A DNA stretch of 64,000 nucleotides. It comes from Achromobacter sp. UMC71 (GTDB lineage: Bacteria; Pseudomonadota; Gammaproteobacteria; Burkholderiales; Burkholderiaceae_B). The notes under the pieces were generated by a model. The model made no database searches, was not told where the DNA came from, and worked only from the letters and a program-made list of their open reading frames with translations. Positions within the stretch are counted from its first letter, which is position 1. Each line of letters starts with the position of its first letter. Position numbers and translations under genes: made by a program. The stretch lies in assembly GCF_014170305.1 (NCBI RefSeq), contig NZ_LZZT01000004.1:62001-126000 (forward strand), written 5' to 3'. Positions 8,170 to 16,927 of this stretch are shown here, piece by piece.

Positions 8170-8910
8170 ATGGAAGCAAACAACACATCAGGCGTCGCCT
8201 TGGTGACGGGCGGGGCCAGCGGCATGGGCCTGGCGATCGTGGAACGGCTGGCACGCGACGGCTTTCGCGTCGTCATGGCCGACCGCAACGGCGAGCTGGC
8301 CGCCCGTGAAACCGCCGTGCTGCAAGCGCGGGGCCTGGACGTGGACTGCCGCGTGGTCGACCTGACCGACGAAAGCGCCACTCGCCAGCTGGTGCGAGAT
8401 CTGGCGCCGCTGGCGGCGCTGGTCAACAACGCGGGCCTGTTCGACGAACGCAAGTTCTTTGACGTCGCCAGCGCGGACTACCGCCGCATGTTCGATGTGA
8501 ACCTCCTGGCCGTGGCCACGCTGACGCAGGAAGCCGCGCGCGATATGGCCCCCGGCGCCAAGATCGTCAACATCGCGTCACGCGCCTACCTGGGCGCCAA
8601 GAATCATCCGCACTACGTCGCCTCGAAAGCTGCGCTGGTGGGCTACACGCGCGCTGCGGCCATGGAGCTGGCGCCGCGCGGCATCCTGGTCAACGCCATC
8701 GCGCCCGGCCTGATCGACACGCCGCTGCTGCGCAACCTGAGCGCCGAGCGCCTGGCGGCCCAGCTGGCCCTGCAGCCCACGGGCCGCGCCGGCCAGCCGC
8801 AAGACATCGCCAATGCCGTGTCCTTCCTGGCCGCGCCGCACATGGACTTCATCACGGGCCAGGTCATCTTTGTGGACGGCGGCAAGTCGCTGGGCGGGTC
8901 GGGAGCATAG
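8170..8910 (+). CDS. Short-chain dehydrogenase/reductase (SDR), operon gene 8
   Basis: This 246-residue SDR has TGGASGMG near residues 14-21, NNAG in ALVNNAGLF, catalytic YVASK, and GQVIFVDGGKS at the end. The ATG at 8170 lies 8 bp after the previous stop. The frame continues open upstream through the neighbouring SDR, but only the part from 8170 looks like protein of this family. The third SDR in one operon suggests successive or stereospecific oxidations. Confidence 0.9.
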   Translation: MEANNTSGVALVTGGASGMGLAIVERLARDGFRVVMADRNGELAARETAVLQARGLDVDCRVVDLTDESATRQLVRDLAPLAALVNNAGLFDERKFFDVASADYRRMFDVNLLAVATLTQEAARDMAPGAKIVNIASRAYLGAKNHPHYVASKAALVGYTRAAAMELAPRGILVNAIAPGLIDTPLLRNLSAERLAAQLALQPTGRAGQPQDIANAVSFLAAPHMDFITGQVIFVDGGKSLGGSGA

Positions 8911-8915
8911 GCAGC

Positions 8916-10622
8916 ATGGATAGCATCAAGTGGGACAAGGAAGTCGACGCGCTGATCGTCGGCTCGGGCGCCGGCGGCATGACCGCCGCGCTGACGGCCA
9001 GCGTGGCAGGCCTGGACGTGCTGCTGGTGGAAAAGACCGGCCGCATCGGCGGCTCGACCGCCATTTCCGGCGGCGCGCTGTGGATACCGCTGAACGCGCA
9101 GACCGAGGCCGCCGGCCATCCCGACAGCTTCGACAAGGTCTGGACCTATCTGCAGGAAACGGTCGGCGACGGCGCTTCCGACGACATGAAACGCGCCTAT
9201 CTGGAAGCCGGCCCGCGCATGATGGACGACCTGGTCGGCCGCGGCTTCCTGCAAGTGGCCGCGCGCACCGCGTCGCCCGACTACTACCCCGACCGGCCCG
9301 GCGCCGCGCTGGGCGGCCGGTCGCTGGACCCCGTGGAGTTCGACGGTCGCAAGCTCGGGCGCCACTTCAAGACCCTGCGCGATCCGCTCAAGGAATTCAC
9401 GGTGCTCGGCGGCATGATGGTCACCATCACCGACGTGCGCCACCTGCTGCGCGCCACGCGCGCGTTCGCCTCGTGGCGCCATGCCATGAAGCTGGTGCTG
9501 CGCTACGGCGCCGACCGCCTGCGCGGCTACCATCGCGGCACCCGCCTGCTGCTGGGCAACGCGCTGGCCGCGCAACTGTTCCATGCCTTGCTGGCGCGCC
9601 AGATTCCGTACTGGCTGGACACCCCGGCGCTGGCGCTGGTGCGCGACGATACCGGGGCCGTGCTCGGCGCCACCGTGGTGCGCCAGGGCCGCCAGATGCA
9701 CATCCGCGCCCGCCGCGGCGTGGTCCTGGCCACCGGCGGCTTTCCGTGGGATTCGGCGCGCCGCAAGCAGACCTACCCGCATCCCACCGACGACTGGTCG
9801 ATGGCCCCGCGCGACAACACCGGCGACGGCATCCGCTTGGCCGAGGGCGCCGGGGCGGCGCTGGGCCAGGGCTATTCCAGCCCCGCCTTCTGGGCGCCGG
9901 TGTCCATCCTGCAGCGGCCTGGCGCCAAGCCGCTGCACTATCCGCACCTGGTGTGGGACCGCGCCAAGCCCGGCCTCATCGCCGTCAACAGCGCGGGGCG
10001 CCGTTTCGTCAACGAGTCGACCTCGTATCACGCGTTCGTGCAGGGCATGTACCAGAGCCACGCCGAGACGCCGTCGGTGCCGGCCTTCCTGCTGTGCGAC
10101 CAGCGCTTCATCGACACCTGGGGCCTGGGGCTGGCACTGCCCGGCGGCCGGCCGCGCCAGCACCTGATCGATGCCGGCTACCTGCTGCAGGCGCCGACGC
10201 TGCAAGCCCTGGCCGAAAAACTCGGCGTGCCGGCGGACACGTTGACGGCCACGGTGCAGCGCTACAACGAACACGCGGCGCAAGGTGAAGACCCCGACTT
10301 CGGCAAGGGCGGCACCGCCTACAACCGCTATCTGGGCGACCCGGACCACGCCCCCAATCCCTGCCTGGCGCCGCTGGGCGCCGGCCCCTACTACGCGGTC
10401 AAGGTGTACCCCGGTGACATCGGCACGGCATGTGGCATTGCAGCAAACGCCAATGCCCAGGCCGTGGACGAATCCGGCCGGGCCATCGCCGGCCTGTACG
10501 TGGCGGGCAATGATATGCATTCGGTCATGGGCGGCGCCTATCCCGCGCCCGGCATCACGCTGGGTCCGGCGCTGACCTTCGGCTGGGTCGCTGGACAACA
10601 CCTGGCTCACGGCCAACACTGA
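8916..10622 (+). CDS. FAD-dependent oxidoreductase (FAD_binding_2; 3-ketosteroid dehydrogenase/fumarate reductase-like)
   Basis: This 568-residue flavoprotein has the dinucleotide motif IVGSGAGGMTAAL near residue 15, followed by EKTGRIGGSTAISGGALW. The C-terminal FAD region is GLYVAGNDMHSVMGGAYP then GITLGPALTFGWVAG. This architecture is shared by 3-ketosteroid delta-1-dehydrogenases and soluble fumarate/urocanate reductases. KstD-like members introduce a double bond next to a ketone, which fits the neighbouring SDRs that could form the ketone (inference). It starts 5 bp after the SDR stop. Confidence 0.88.
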   Translation: MDSIKWDKEVDALIVGSGAGGMTAALTASVAGLDVLLVEKTGRIGGSTAISGGALWIPLNAQTEAAGHPDSFDKVWTYLQETVGDGASDDMKRAYLEAGPRMMDDLVGRGFLQVAARTASPDYYPDRPGAALGGRSLDPVEFDGRKLGRHFKTLRDPLKEFTVLGGMMVTITDVRHLLRATRAFASWRHAMKLVLRYGADRLRGYHRGTRLLLGNALAAQLFHALLARQIPYWLDTPALALVRDDTGAVLGATVVRQGRQMHIRARRGVVLATGGFPWDSARRKQTYPHPTDDWSMAPRDNTGDGIRLAEGAGAALGQGYSSPAFWAPVSILQRPGAKPLHYPHLVWDRAKPGLIAVNSAGRRFVNESTSYHAFVQGMYQSHAETPSVPAFLLCDQRFIDTWGLGLALPGGRPRQHLIDAGYLLQAPTLQALAEKLGVPADTLTATVQRYNEHAAQGEDPDFGKGGTAYNRYLGDPDHAPNPCLAPLGAGPYYAVKVYPGDIGTACGIAANANAQAVDESGRAIAGLYVAGNDMHSVMGGAYPAPGITLGPALTFGWVAGQHLAHGQH

Positions 10623-10649
10623 CGCTACGCAACTTCTCAAGGACCCCAC

Positions 10650-11255
10650 ATGAAGATCTACTTTTCGCCCGCCTCGCCCTTTGTGCGCAAATGCATGGTC
10701 ATCGCGCATGAGCTGGGGCTGGTCGACCGCATCCAGAAGCTGCCCAGCGCCGCCGGCCCCGTGGCCCGCGACCAGACCATCATCCCGGACAACCCGCTGG
10801 GCCAGGTGCCCACCCTGATCACCGACGACGGCCAGCAGCTGTTCGACAGCCGCGTCATCTGCGAATACCTGAACGATCTGGGCGGCGGCGCCCTGTTCCC
10901 CACCGGCCCCACGCGCTGGCGCGTGCTGGCCGAACAGTCGCTGGGCGACGGCATGCTGGGTGCGGCCCTGCTCGCCCGCTACGAGACCGTGCTGCGCCCC
11001 GAGGCGCTGCGCTGGGACGGCTGGTACGAAGGCCAGATGGGCAAGGTCCGCGACGGCTTGGCGCTGCTCGAAAAAACCGCCGCCAGTCTCGAAGGCCGCC
11101 TGGACATCGGAACCATCACCATCGGCTGCGCGTTGGGCTATCTGGACTTCCGCTATCCCCAATTCGACTGGCGCGCCAGCCACCCCGCGGTCGCCGCCTG
11201 GTTCAAGACGTTCAACCAGCGCCCCTCGATGCAGGCCACGCTGCCGCCGGTCTGA
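10650..11255 (+). CDS. Glutathione S-transferase family protein
   Basis: This 201-residue GST has an N-terminal thioredoxin-like domain opening MKIYFSPASPFVRK, with a Ser/Cys in the glutathione site region. The cis-Pro is in LGQVPTLI and DSRVICEYL is the gamma-Glu binding loop. An all-helical C-terminal domain follows from about residue 85. It is the last gene of the operon, 27 bp behind the flavoprotein and followed by a strong terminator. A GST at the end of a dehydrogenation pathway may add glutathione to an enone or isomerise a double bond (inference). Confidence 0.88.
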   Translation: MKIYFSPASPFVRKCMVIAHELGLVDRIQKLPSAAGPVARDQTIIPDNPLGQVPTLITDDGQQLFDSRVICEYLNDLGGGALFPTGPTRWRVLAEQSLGDGMLGAALLARYETVLRPEALRWDGWYEGQMGKVRDGLALLEKTAASLEGRLDIGTITIGCALGYLDFRYPQFDWRASHPAVAAWFKTFNQRPSMQATLPPV

Positions 11256-11351
11256 GCCGGTAAGGTTTGGGCTGCCGCAAGGCCTGGAGGACCCGCCGGG
11301 CTCCCTGCCAAGCGTCAGCCTTGTACGGCGCGTTCTCTTGAGCCCGCTGCT

Positions 11352-11382
11352 GGCCCCTGGCGTTTGCCAGGGGCCTTTTTTT
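11352..11382 (+). terminator. Intrinsic terminator of the SDR/Liv/GST operon
   Basis: A 10-bp perfect stem (11352-11361 with 11366-11375, loop GTTT) is followed directly by seven T residues. It lies about 100 bp after the GST stop on the plus strand and closes the operon begun at 1870. Confidence 0.9.
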
Positions 11383-11482
11383 CTTACAGATGGAAATCCC
11401 GGCGCGCGGGGGGACGTCTATATTGAACTTTCATCGGGCCAGCCAGCCCAATCCGTAGCCCCATGCAAACAGGGAGCCACGC

Positions 11483-12058
11483 ATGAACGTGACCGCCGTC
11501 TCTCCCATCGCCCGTGTCGCCGCGCCCTACGCCGCGCGCATTCCGCTGCTGGACGACACCCGCTCCGTCTGGGAAGCCGAATGGGCCGCGCGTAACGCCG
11601 CGACCCGCCAGGCCCAACGCAGCGCCCAGGCACAGGCCGCCTGGCAAGCACAGCGCATCGCGCGCACGCCGCCCCCGGCGGATACCGACCGCGACGTTCG
11701 CGCCGCGGCACCCGCGCCGCAACCTCCGCTGGCGCTTGCCTCCGCGCCCCTCCCCGTCGATGTCGACCAGTTGCGCGACCTGTATGCCGACGCCCGAATG
11801 CGGCGCGCGGTGGATGAATTCTCGGCGCGCCCCGATCCCGTGGCGCTACGCGCCGGCACCGCCAACGACCTGGGCACCATCGAAGGCCTGACGCCGCTGC
11901 AGCCCTACCGCGTGGCGATGGGCAACCCGCAGGTACAGGACCTGCAGACCGCCGTGGCCATGAAGGCCGCGGGCCTGAGCATTCCCAAGGTCGAGAACAT
12001 CGGCCCCACCGAAAACGTCACCGACAACGCGCGCTACCGGCCGGGCGCCCGGACCTGA
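11483..12058 (+). CDS. Conserved-looking hypothetical protein, 191 residues
   Basis: I do not recognise this protein. It has a good ribosome site (AGGGAG about 7 bp before the ATG) and its own terminator at 12094, so it looks like a real monocistronic gene. The first half is Ala/Arg/Gln-rich (about 40-60) with a Pro-rich linker (about 62-85). The second half is more ordered, with a run ending PKVENIGPTENVTDN. It has no signal peptide, membrane segment or cysteine. Confidence 0.65.
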   Translation: MNVTAVSPIARVAAPYAARIPLLDDTRSVWEAEWAARNAATRQAQRSAQAQAAWQAQRIARTPPPADTDRDVRAAAPAPQPPLALASAPLPVDVDQLRDLYADARMRRAVDEFSARPDPVALRAGTANDLGTIEGLTPLQPYRVAMGNPQVQDLQTAVAMKAAGLSIPKVENIGPTENVTDNARYRPGART

Positions 12059-12093
12059 CCCACGCGCCGGAATTGACGGCTGGCAGTCGAAAA

Positions 12094-12118
12094 AAAGCCG
12101 CCCTGCAAGGGCGGCTTT
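12094..12118. terminator. Bidirectional intrinsic terminator
   Basis: A perfect 10-bp stem AAAGCCGCCC / GGGCGGCTTT with loop TGCAA, flanked by A-rich sequence on one side and T's on the other. It lies between the convergent hypothetical gene (stop 12058) and the DUF3100-like gene (stop 12196), and can serve both. Confidence 0.85.
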
Positions 12119-12195
12119 CTGCTGGCCGGACGGCGATGGACTTGCCATCGGCCGCCGGGCCATCTGCGCTTGGCCTTGTGGCCCCGCGCCTGCGA

Positions 12196-13533
12196 TCAGT
12201 GGAAGAACTCGGCGATCACGGTGGCGCCCATGAAGGTGCCGGCGTTGGCGGCCAGCGACACCACCACAATCTTCCAGCCCAGCTTGCGGAAGGCCGGCAG
12301 GTCTTTCAGGATCGACAGGCCGGCCATCGCCAGGATCACCGTCGTGAACGGCAGGAAATTGACCTTGCCGACGGCGGCGATGATCTGGTCCGAGTACGGC
12401 AGCACGCCCGGGCAGCCCACGGTCATCGCGATCAGCGACAGCACCGCCACGGCCGGCAGCTTGGGCACCACGCGCAGCAGCAGATCGGCGATCACGACCA
12501 GGAGGATGATGATGGCCATGCCGGGCAGCGCGTCCAGGATCGGCACGTTGTAGCCCAGGCGGTTGCCCACCAGCGCGAACAGGCCGCAGACGGCGTAAGC
12601 GGTCAGGCGGTCGCCAAAACCCATCTTGGCCGAGTGCGACGGCACATCGGCATCGGCTGCGGCCGCAGCGGCGGCCGGTTCGGCCTTGGCGCGCGAGAAG
12701 CGGCCCAGCACGGGTTCCAGCTTGCCGTACAGGAAGATGGTCGTCGGCAGCGAGATGAACAGCGTGAAGTACACGCCCACCACGGTGGTCAGCAGGTTGG
12801 CGGCGGCAGCCAGCGCGGCCACCTGGTGCGCCATTTCCGGGGTCTGCTGCGAGGCGATCGCGCCCACGCCGGCGGCCATCATGCTGCCCGAGCCCACGCC
12901 GGCGCCCATCGCGAGCGAACGCGGATCGAAGATGTTCAGGCTGGTGATGAAGCCGGCCATCAGCGCCACGAACAGCGCGCCGATCACGGTGCCGGTGATG
13001 TACTCGGCCATGACGCCGCGGCCTTCGGGCGAATTCATGCCGTAGCGCTCGCCGATGATCGCCAGGCTGGGCTCGCGGCCCACCGAGAACGTGGCACCGA
13101 TGGCTTCGCGCTTGATGCCCAGCAGCAGGGCCAGCGGCAGGCCGATGGCCATGGTGCCGAAGAAGTGACCGAACTCCTGGAACACCAGCGCCCAGCCGGC
13201 TTCGCGCACTTGCGGCAGCGAGCCGCCCACCATCAGGCCCAGCTTGGCCAGGAACGGCAGCAGCGCGTATTGCAGGTAGCCGCTGATGCGGGTCTGCATG
13301 GCGGTGTCGATGCCGGCGCCGGCAGGCAGGCGCTGGCCGAAGGCGGCCACGATCGCGCCGATGAAGATTGCCCAGAGCATGGGCTGCAGAACAATCTTGC
13401 CCGGGCCCACGGCAAAGGTGACGCTGCCGATCGCTTCGGACACGATCACCACCAGCAAGATGGCGGCGAGCATGCGGACGCGGGTGGACAGCGACATGGT
13501 GGGCGCGGCCAGGCCGGCGCTGGCATGAGACAT
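12196..13533 (-). CDS. DUF3100-like multi-pass membrane protein, putative transporter
   Basis: This 445-residue protein has about 11-12 hydrophobic segments. The N-terminal block VSEAIGSVTFAVGPGKIVLQ and the glycine-rich FITSLNIFDPRSLAMGAGVG region resemble the DUF3100 family of uncharacterised membrane proteins. Overall it also recalls ion-coupled carboxylate transporters. A variable Ala-rich cytoplasmic loop is near residues 300-320. The start at 13533 is preceded by AGGGGA on the minus strand; an upstream in-frame extension has no ribosome site. It is divergent from a LysR gene with a LysR-type box between them. The substrate is unknown. Confidence 0.75.
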   Translation of the reverse strand: MSHASAGLAAPTMSLSTRVRMLAAILLVVIVSEAIGSVTFAVGPGKIVLQPMLWAIFIGAIVAAFGQRLPAGAGIDTAMQTRISGYLQYALLPFLAKLGLMVGGSLPQVREAGWALVFQEFGHFFGTMAIGLPLALLLGIKREAIGATFSVGREPSLAIIGERYGMNSPEGRGVMAEYITGTVIGALFVALMAGFITSLNIFDPRSLAMGAGVGSGSMMAAGVGAIASQQTPEMAHQVAALAAAANLLTTVVGVYFTLFISLPTTIFLYGKLEPVLGRFSRAKAEPAAAAAAADADVPSHSAKMGFGDRLTAYAVCGLFALVGNRLGYNVPILDALPGMAIIILLVVIADLLLRVVPKLPAVAVLSLIAMTVGCPGVLPYSDQIIAAVGKVNFLPFTTVILAMAGLSILKDLPAFRKLGWKIVVVSLAANAGTFMGATVIAEFFH

Positions 13534-13647
13534 CGAATTCCCCTGAATACGTGAGTAGGTTTTAGAGCGGCCCGCGGCGCGGCGGGCGGCAGCGGCGATT
13601 TTCGCCGGGGGCTTGCGCGCCAACCATGACACCATCCAGGCTATTAC

Positions 13648-13664
13648 GTTGCGTAAAATGCAAC
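13648..13664. promoter_or_regulatory. Candidate LysR-type operator GTTGC-N7-GCAAC
   Basis: GTTGC and GCAAC form a perfect 5-bp dyad around GTAAAAT and contain the T-N11-A pattern of LysR boxes. It lies between the divergent DUF3100-like gene (start 13533) and LysR gene (start 13772), the expected place for control of both. Confidence 0.55.
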
Positions 13665-13771
13665 GGACGGACTTTTCCTCGGAATTTTTTGCAAGATCAG
13701 GCAATAACTCCGGGTAAACCCTCATATTGTTGCAAATTTTCCGATGCCTTGCCGCCACGGAGCCTTCTGCC

Positions 13772-14695
13772 ATGGACGAAAAACTCGACGCCCGCCGCAC
13801 CCACTACTTCATGCAGGTCATGAGCCGGGGTTCGGTGCGCGGCGCCGCCGAAGTGCTGAACATGGATCCGTCCGCGGTCAGCCGCGCCATCGCCGCGCTG
13901 GAACGCGACTGCGGCATGGCCCTGTTCGAGCGCCGGGGTCGCGGCGTGGTGCCCACCGATGCCGGCCACATCCTGGCGCGCTACGTGAAGCGTCAGCAGA
14001 ACATCCAGGAAAGCTTCTTTTCGGAAATCGACAGCCTGCGCAAGGCCGAACGCGGCCACATCGACCTGGTGCTGGGCGAAGGCTTCGTCGAGTTGATGTT
14101 CGACCGGGTGCTGCCCGGCTATTGGCGCAGCCATCCCGAGGTGACGCTGGACATCGACGTGGCCCGCACCTCGGAAATCGTGCAGCGCATCGTGGATGAC
14201 CAGGCCTACATCGGACTGGTGTTCCAGCCGCCCAACGACGCCCGCCTGCGTACCCACTATTCGCGGCCCGAGCCCATCCGCGCCATCGTGCGCCAAGACC
14301 ATCCGCTGACGCGGCTGCAACGCCCGCTGCTGCTGACCGACCTGGTCGACTACCCGGGAGCCTCGATGCAGGAAGGCTTCGGCGTGCGCCAACACATCCA
14401 GGCCGCCGAGATCAGCGAACAGGTGCGCCTGCGCAACGTGCTGACCACCTCATCCTTCAAGGCATTGTGGCAGTTCGCCGCCACGGGCATCGGCTACGCC
14501 CTGACCCCGCCCATCGCCGTCACTGCGGACATGGCCGCCCAGCGCCTGGCCAGCCTGCCGCTGGCCAATCCGATCCTGAACCAGGGCAGCCTGCACGTGC
14601 TCAGCCGCGCCGGCCGGCATATCTCGCCCGCCGCGCGCGAACTGCTGGACCACATCGTGCGCGGCATCGGCGCCCCCGCGCCCGGCGCCATCTGA
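13772..14695 (+). CDS. LysR-family transcriptional regulator
   Basis: This 307-residue protein has an N-terminal helix-turn-helix (GSVRGAAEVLNMDPSAVSRAIAALE, about residues 18-42) and a C-terminal type 2 periplasmic-fold effector domain (about 90-295). I chose the ATG at 13772 (MDEKLDARR), which has ACGGAG upstream. The in-frame ATG at 13727 would add 15 residues without homology. It likely regulates the divergent DUF3100-like gene. Confidence 0.9.
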   Translation: MDEKLDARRTHYFMQVMSRGSVRGAAEVLNMDPSAVSRAIAALERDCGMALFERRGRGVVPTDAGHILARYVKRQQNIQESFFSEIDSLRKAERGHIDLVLGEGFVELMFDRVLPGYWRSHPEVTLDIDVARTSEIVQRIVDDQAYIGLVFQPPNDARLRTHYSRPEPIRAIVRQDHPLTRLQRPLLLTDLVDYPGASMQEGFGVRQHIQAAEISEQVRLRNVLTTSSFKALWQFAATGIGYALTPPIAVTADMAAQRLASLPLANPILNQGSLHVLSRAGRHISPAARELLDHIVRGIGAPAPGAI

Positions 14696-14783
14696 TCCGG
14701 TCGTTCCAGGCCGATCTGCCCCTGTCGCCGCGCGCGCGCAGCGCCTACAGTGGCTGCATCCGCCTTCTCGCCTGGAGACCTCC

Positions 14784-14975
14784 ATGCTCAGCTTCCTGCG
14801 CACGGTCAAATCCGTGCTGTGGGGCTTTTTCGGCGTGCGCCGCGGCCGCGGCTACGACGCCGACATCGCCCACAACAAGCCCGCCCCCCTGATCCTCACC
14901 GGCCTGCTGATGGCCGCGTGCCTCGTCGCCATCCTGATCGCCGTCGCCCGCTGGGCCGTCAACGCGGCGTTGTGA
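14784..14975 (+). CDS. DUF2970 small membrane protein
   Basis: This 63-residue protein has the DUF2970 pattern: an N-terminal amphipathic part VLWGFFGVRRGRGYDADIAH, then one membrane helix from about residue 35 to 58 (LILTGLLMAACLVAILIAVA). The family is common in beta-proteobacteria and has no known function. GGAGA precedes the ATG by about 8 bases. It stands alone between the LysR gene and the siroheme reductase. Confidence 0.85.
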   Translation: MLSFLRTVKSVLWGFFGVRRGRGYDADIAHNKPAPLILTGLLMAACLVAILIAVARWAVNAAL

Positions 14976-15190
14976 CCCTCCCGCTAGAACGGCCGGACAC
15001 CCCCCCCTGAGGGGCAGCAAGCACGCATCGCCTGTACAGCAGGGGGCCCACCCTCCGGCATACCGTTATTACTAGAATGACTTAGACGGTCGTCCGGGCT
15101 GCCTGTTACGGTTATGAATCCCCCCATTGCCCGCCTGCGGCGGGCCTTGCCTTGGGGACTCAGACCGAGAAGACTTCAAGGGCAGTAGAC

Positions 15191-16927
15191 ATGTACGTGT
15201 ATGACCCCGTCGATCAGCAGCTCGTCGAGCAACGCGTGGCGCAGTTCGCCGACCAGACGCGCCGCTTCCTCGACGGCCAGCTCACCGAAGATGATTTCCG
15301 CGTCCTGCGCCTGCAGAACGGCCTGTACATCCAACGCCACGCGCCGATGCTGCGCGTCGCGATTCCGTACGGCATCCTGGCGTCGCGCCAGCTGCGCACC
15401 CTGGCGCACATCGCGCGCAAGTGGGACCGCGGTTATGGCCACTTCAGCACGCGCCAGAACATCCAGTTCAACTGGCCCAAGCTGGAAGACGTGCCGGACA
15501 TCCTGGCCGAACTGGCCACGGTGCAGATGCACGCCATCCAGACCAGCGGTAACTGCATCCGCAACACCACCACCGACCACTTCGCGGGCGTCGCGCCCGA
15601 CGAGCTGATCGATCCGCTGGTGTGGTGCGAGATCATCCGCCAGTGGTCCACGCTGCACCCCGAATTCGCCTTTCTGCCACGCAAGTTCAAGATCGCCGTC
15701 AGCGGCGCCGTCCAGGACCGCGCCGCCGTCGGCGTGCACGACATCGGCCTGCAGGCCGTCGAGCGCGACGGCAAGCTGGGCTTTCGCGTCTGGGTGGGCG
15801 GCGGCATGGGCCGCACGCCCATCGTCGGCAAGCTGATCAATCCCTTCGTCGAATGGCAGGACCTCCTGACCTACATGCAGGCCGCGCTACGGGTCTACAA
15901 CCTGCACGGCCGCCGCGACAACAAGTACAAGGCGCGCATCAAGATCCTGGTCAAGGACCTGACGCCCGAGGTCTACGCGCAACAGGTGGATGAACAATGG
16001 CAGCTCATCAAGGGCGGCCCGGACACCATCACGCAGGAATTCGTCGACACCATCGCCGCGCGCTTCGTGTGGCCCCAGTATGACGCGGCCGCCGCCGGCG
16101 ACACCGACAACACCGCGGCCCTGGCCGCCGCCGATCCGCGTTTCGCGCGCTGGGTCCGCACCAACGTGCATCCCCACAAGATCGCCGGCTACGCCGCCGT
16201 CACCGTGTCGCTGAAAGCCACCGGCGTGCCGCCGGGCGACATCACCGCTGACCAGATGGACGCGGTGGCCGCCCTGGCCGACGAATACGGCTTTGGCGAA
16301 CTGCGCGTGTCGCATGAGCAGAACCTGATCCTGGCCGACGTGCGCCGCGCGCGCCTGCACGAGCTGTGGGGCAAGCTGGAAGCGCTGAACCTGGCCACGG
16401 CCAACGTGGGCCTGCTGACCAACATCATCGCCTGTCCGGGCGGGGATTTCTGCGCGCTGGCCAATGCCGTCTCGATCCCCGTGGCCGAAGCCATCCAGCG
16501 CCAGTTCGACAACCTGGACTATCTGTTCGAGATCGGCGAGCTGGACCTGAACATCTCAGGCTGCATCAACTCCTGCGGCCACCACCACGTGGGCCACATC
16601 GGCATCCTGGGCGTGGATAAGGCCGGCGAGGAGTGGTACCAGGTCACCATCGGCGGACGCCAGAACGGCGCTGCCAAGCCTCTGCCCGACATTGAATCCA
16701 CGAAGGGCGGCGGCGCCGCCATCGGCCGCATCATCGGCCCGTCGTTCGCCCGCGACCAGGTGCCCGGCGTGGTCGACCGCCTGATCCAGACCTACCTGGG
16801 CCTGCGCGACAGCGAGGAAGAACGCTTCATCGACGTGGTGGACCGCGTCGGTATCGACCCCTTCAAGCAGGACGTGTATGCCGACCCTGCCTTCGCCAAG
16901 CCCGCCCAGGAGGCCGCCCATGTCTGA
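15191..16927 (+). CDS. Nitrite/sulfite reductase, siroheme [4Fe-4S] (CysI-like)
   Basis: This 578-residue cytoplasmic enzyme has the two-fold ferredoxin-like plus siroheme-domain layout of assimilatory sulfite/nitrite reductases. The cluster/siroheme cysteines are CPGGDFC (Cys415, Cys421) and CINSC (Cys458, Cys462). Substrate-binding basic residues occur in the first half, for example RHAPMLRVAIPYG and HFSTRQNIQFNWP. I chose the ATG at 15191 (AAGGGC upstream). The ATG at 15152 would add 13 residues. Pairing with DUF934 points to assimilatory sulfate reduction, so sulfite is the likelier substrate. Confidence 0.9.
   Translation: MYVYDPVDQQLVEQRVAQFADQTRRFLDGQLTEDDFRVLRLQNGLYIQRHAPMLRVAIPYGILASRQLRTLAHIARKWDRGYGHFSTRQNIQFNWPKLEDVPDILAELATVQMHAIQTSGNCIRNTTTDHFAGVAPDELIDPLVWCEIIRQWSTLHPEFAFLPRKFKIAVSGAVQDRAAVGVHDIGLQAVERDGKLGFRVWVGGGMGRTPIVGKLINPFVEWQDLLTYMQAALRVYNLHGRRDNKYKARIKILVKDLTPEVYAQQVDEQWQLIKGGPDTITQEFVDTIAARFVWPQYDAAAAGDTDNTAALAAADPRFARWVRTNVHPHKIAGYAAVTVSLKATGVPPGDITADQMDAVAALADEYGFGELRVSHEQNLILADVRRARLHELWGKLEALNLATANVGLLTNIIACPGGDFCALANAVSIPVAEAIQRQFDNLDYLFEIGELDLNISGCINSCGHHHVGHIGILGVDKAGEEWYQVTIGGRQNGAAKPLPDIESTKGGGAAIGRIIGPSFARDQVPGVVDRLIQTYLGLRDSEEERFIDVVDRVGIDPFKQDVYADPAFAKPAQEAAHV

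Noticed and set aside
8643-11183. 846-codon minus-strand ORF opposite SDR, flavoprotein and GST genes
   Set aside because: It spans three well-supported plus-strand genes and their gaps and shows no protein-family pattern; a high-GC artefact.
1870-11255. Naming the SDR + GST set a lignin beta-aryl ether (Lig) pathway
   Set aside because: SDR plus GST alone is not specific; the flavoprotein and Liv importer do not belong to that pathway and the GST shows no recognisable beta-etherase hallmark.
12196-13533. Calling the membrane protein a sodium/glutamate symporter (GltS)
   Set aside because: General topology is similar, but I could not see GltS signature segments; the N-terminal blocks fit DUF3100 better.
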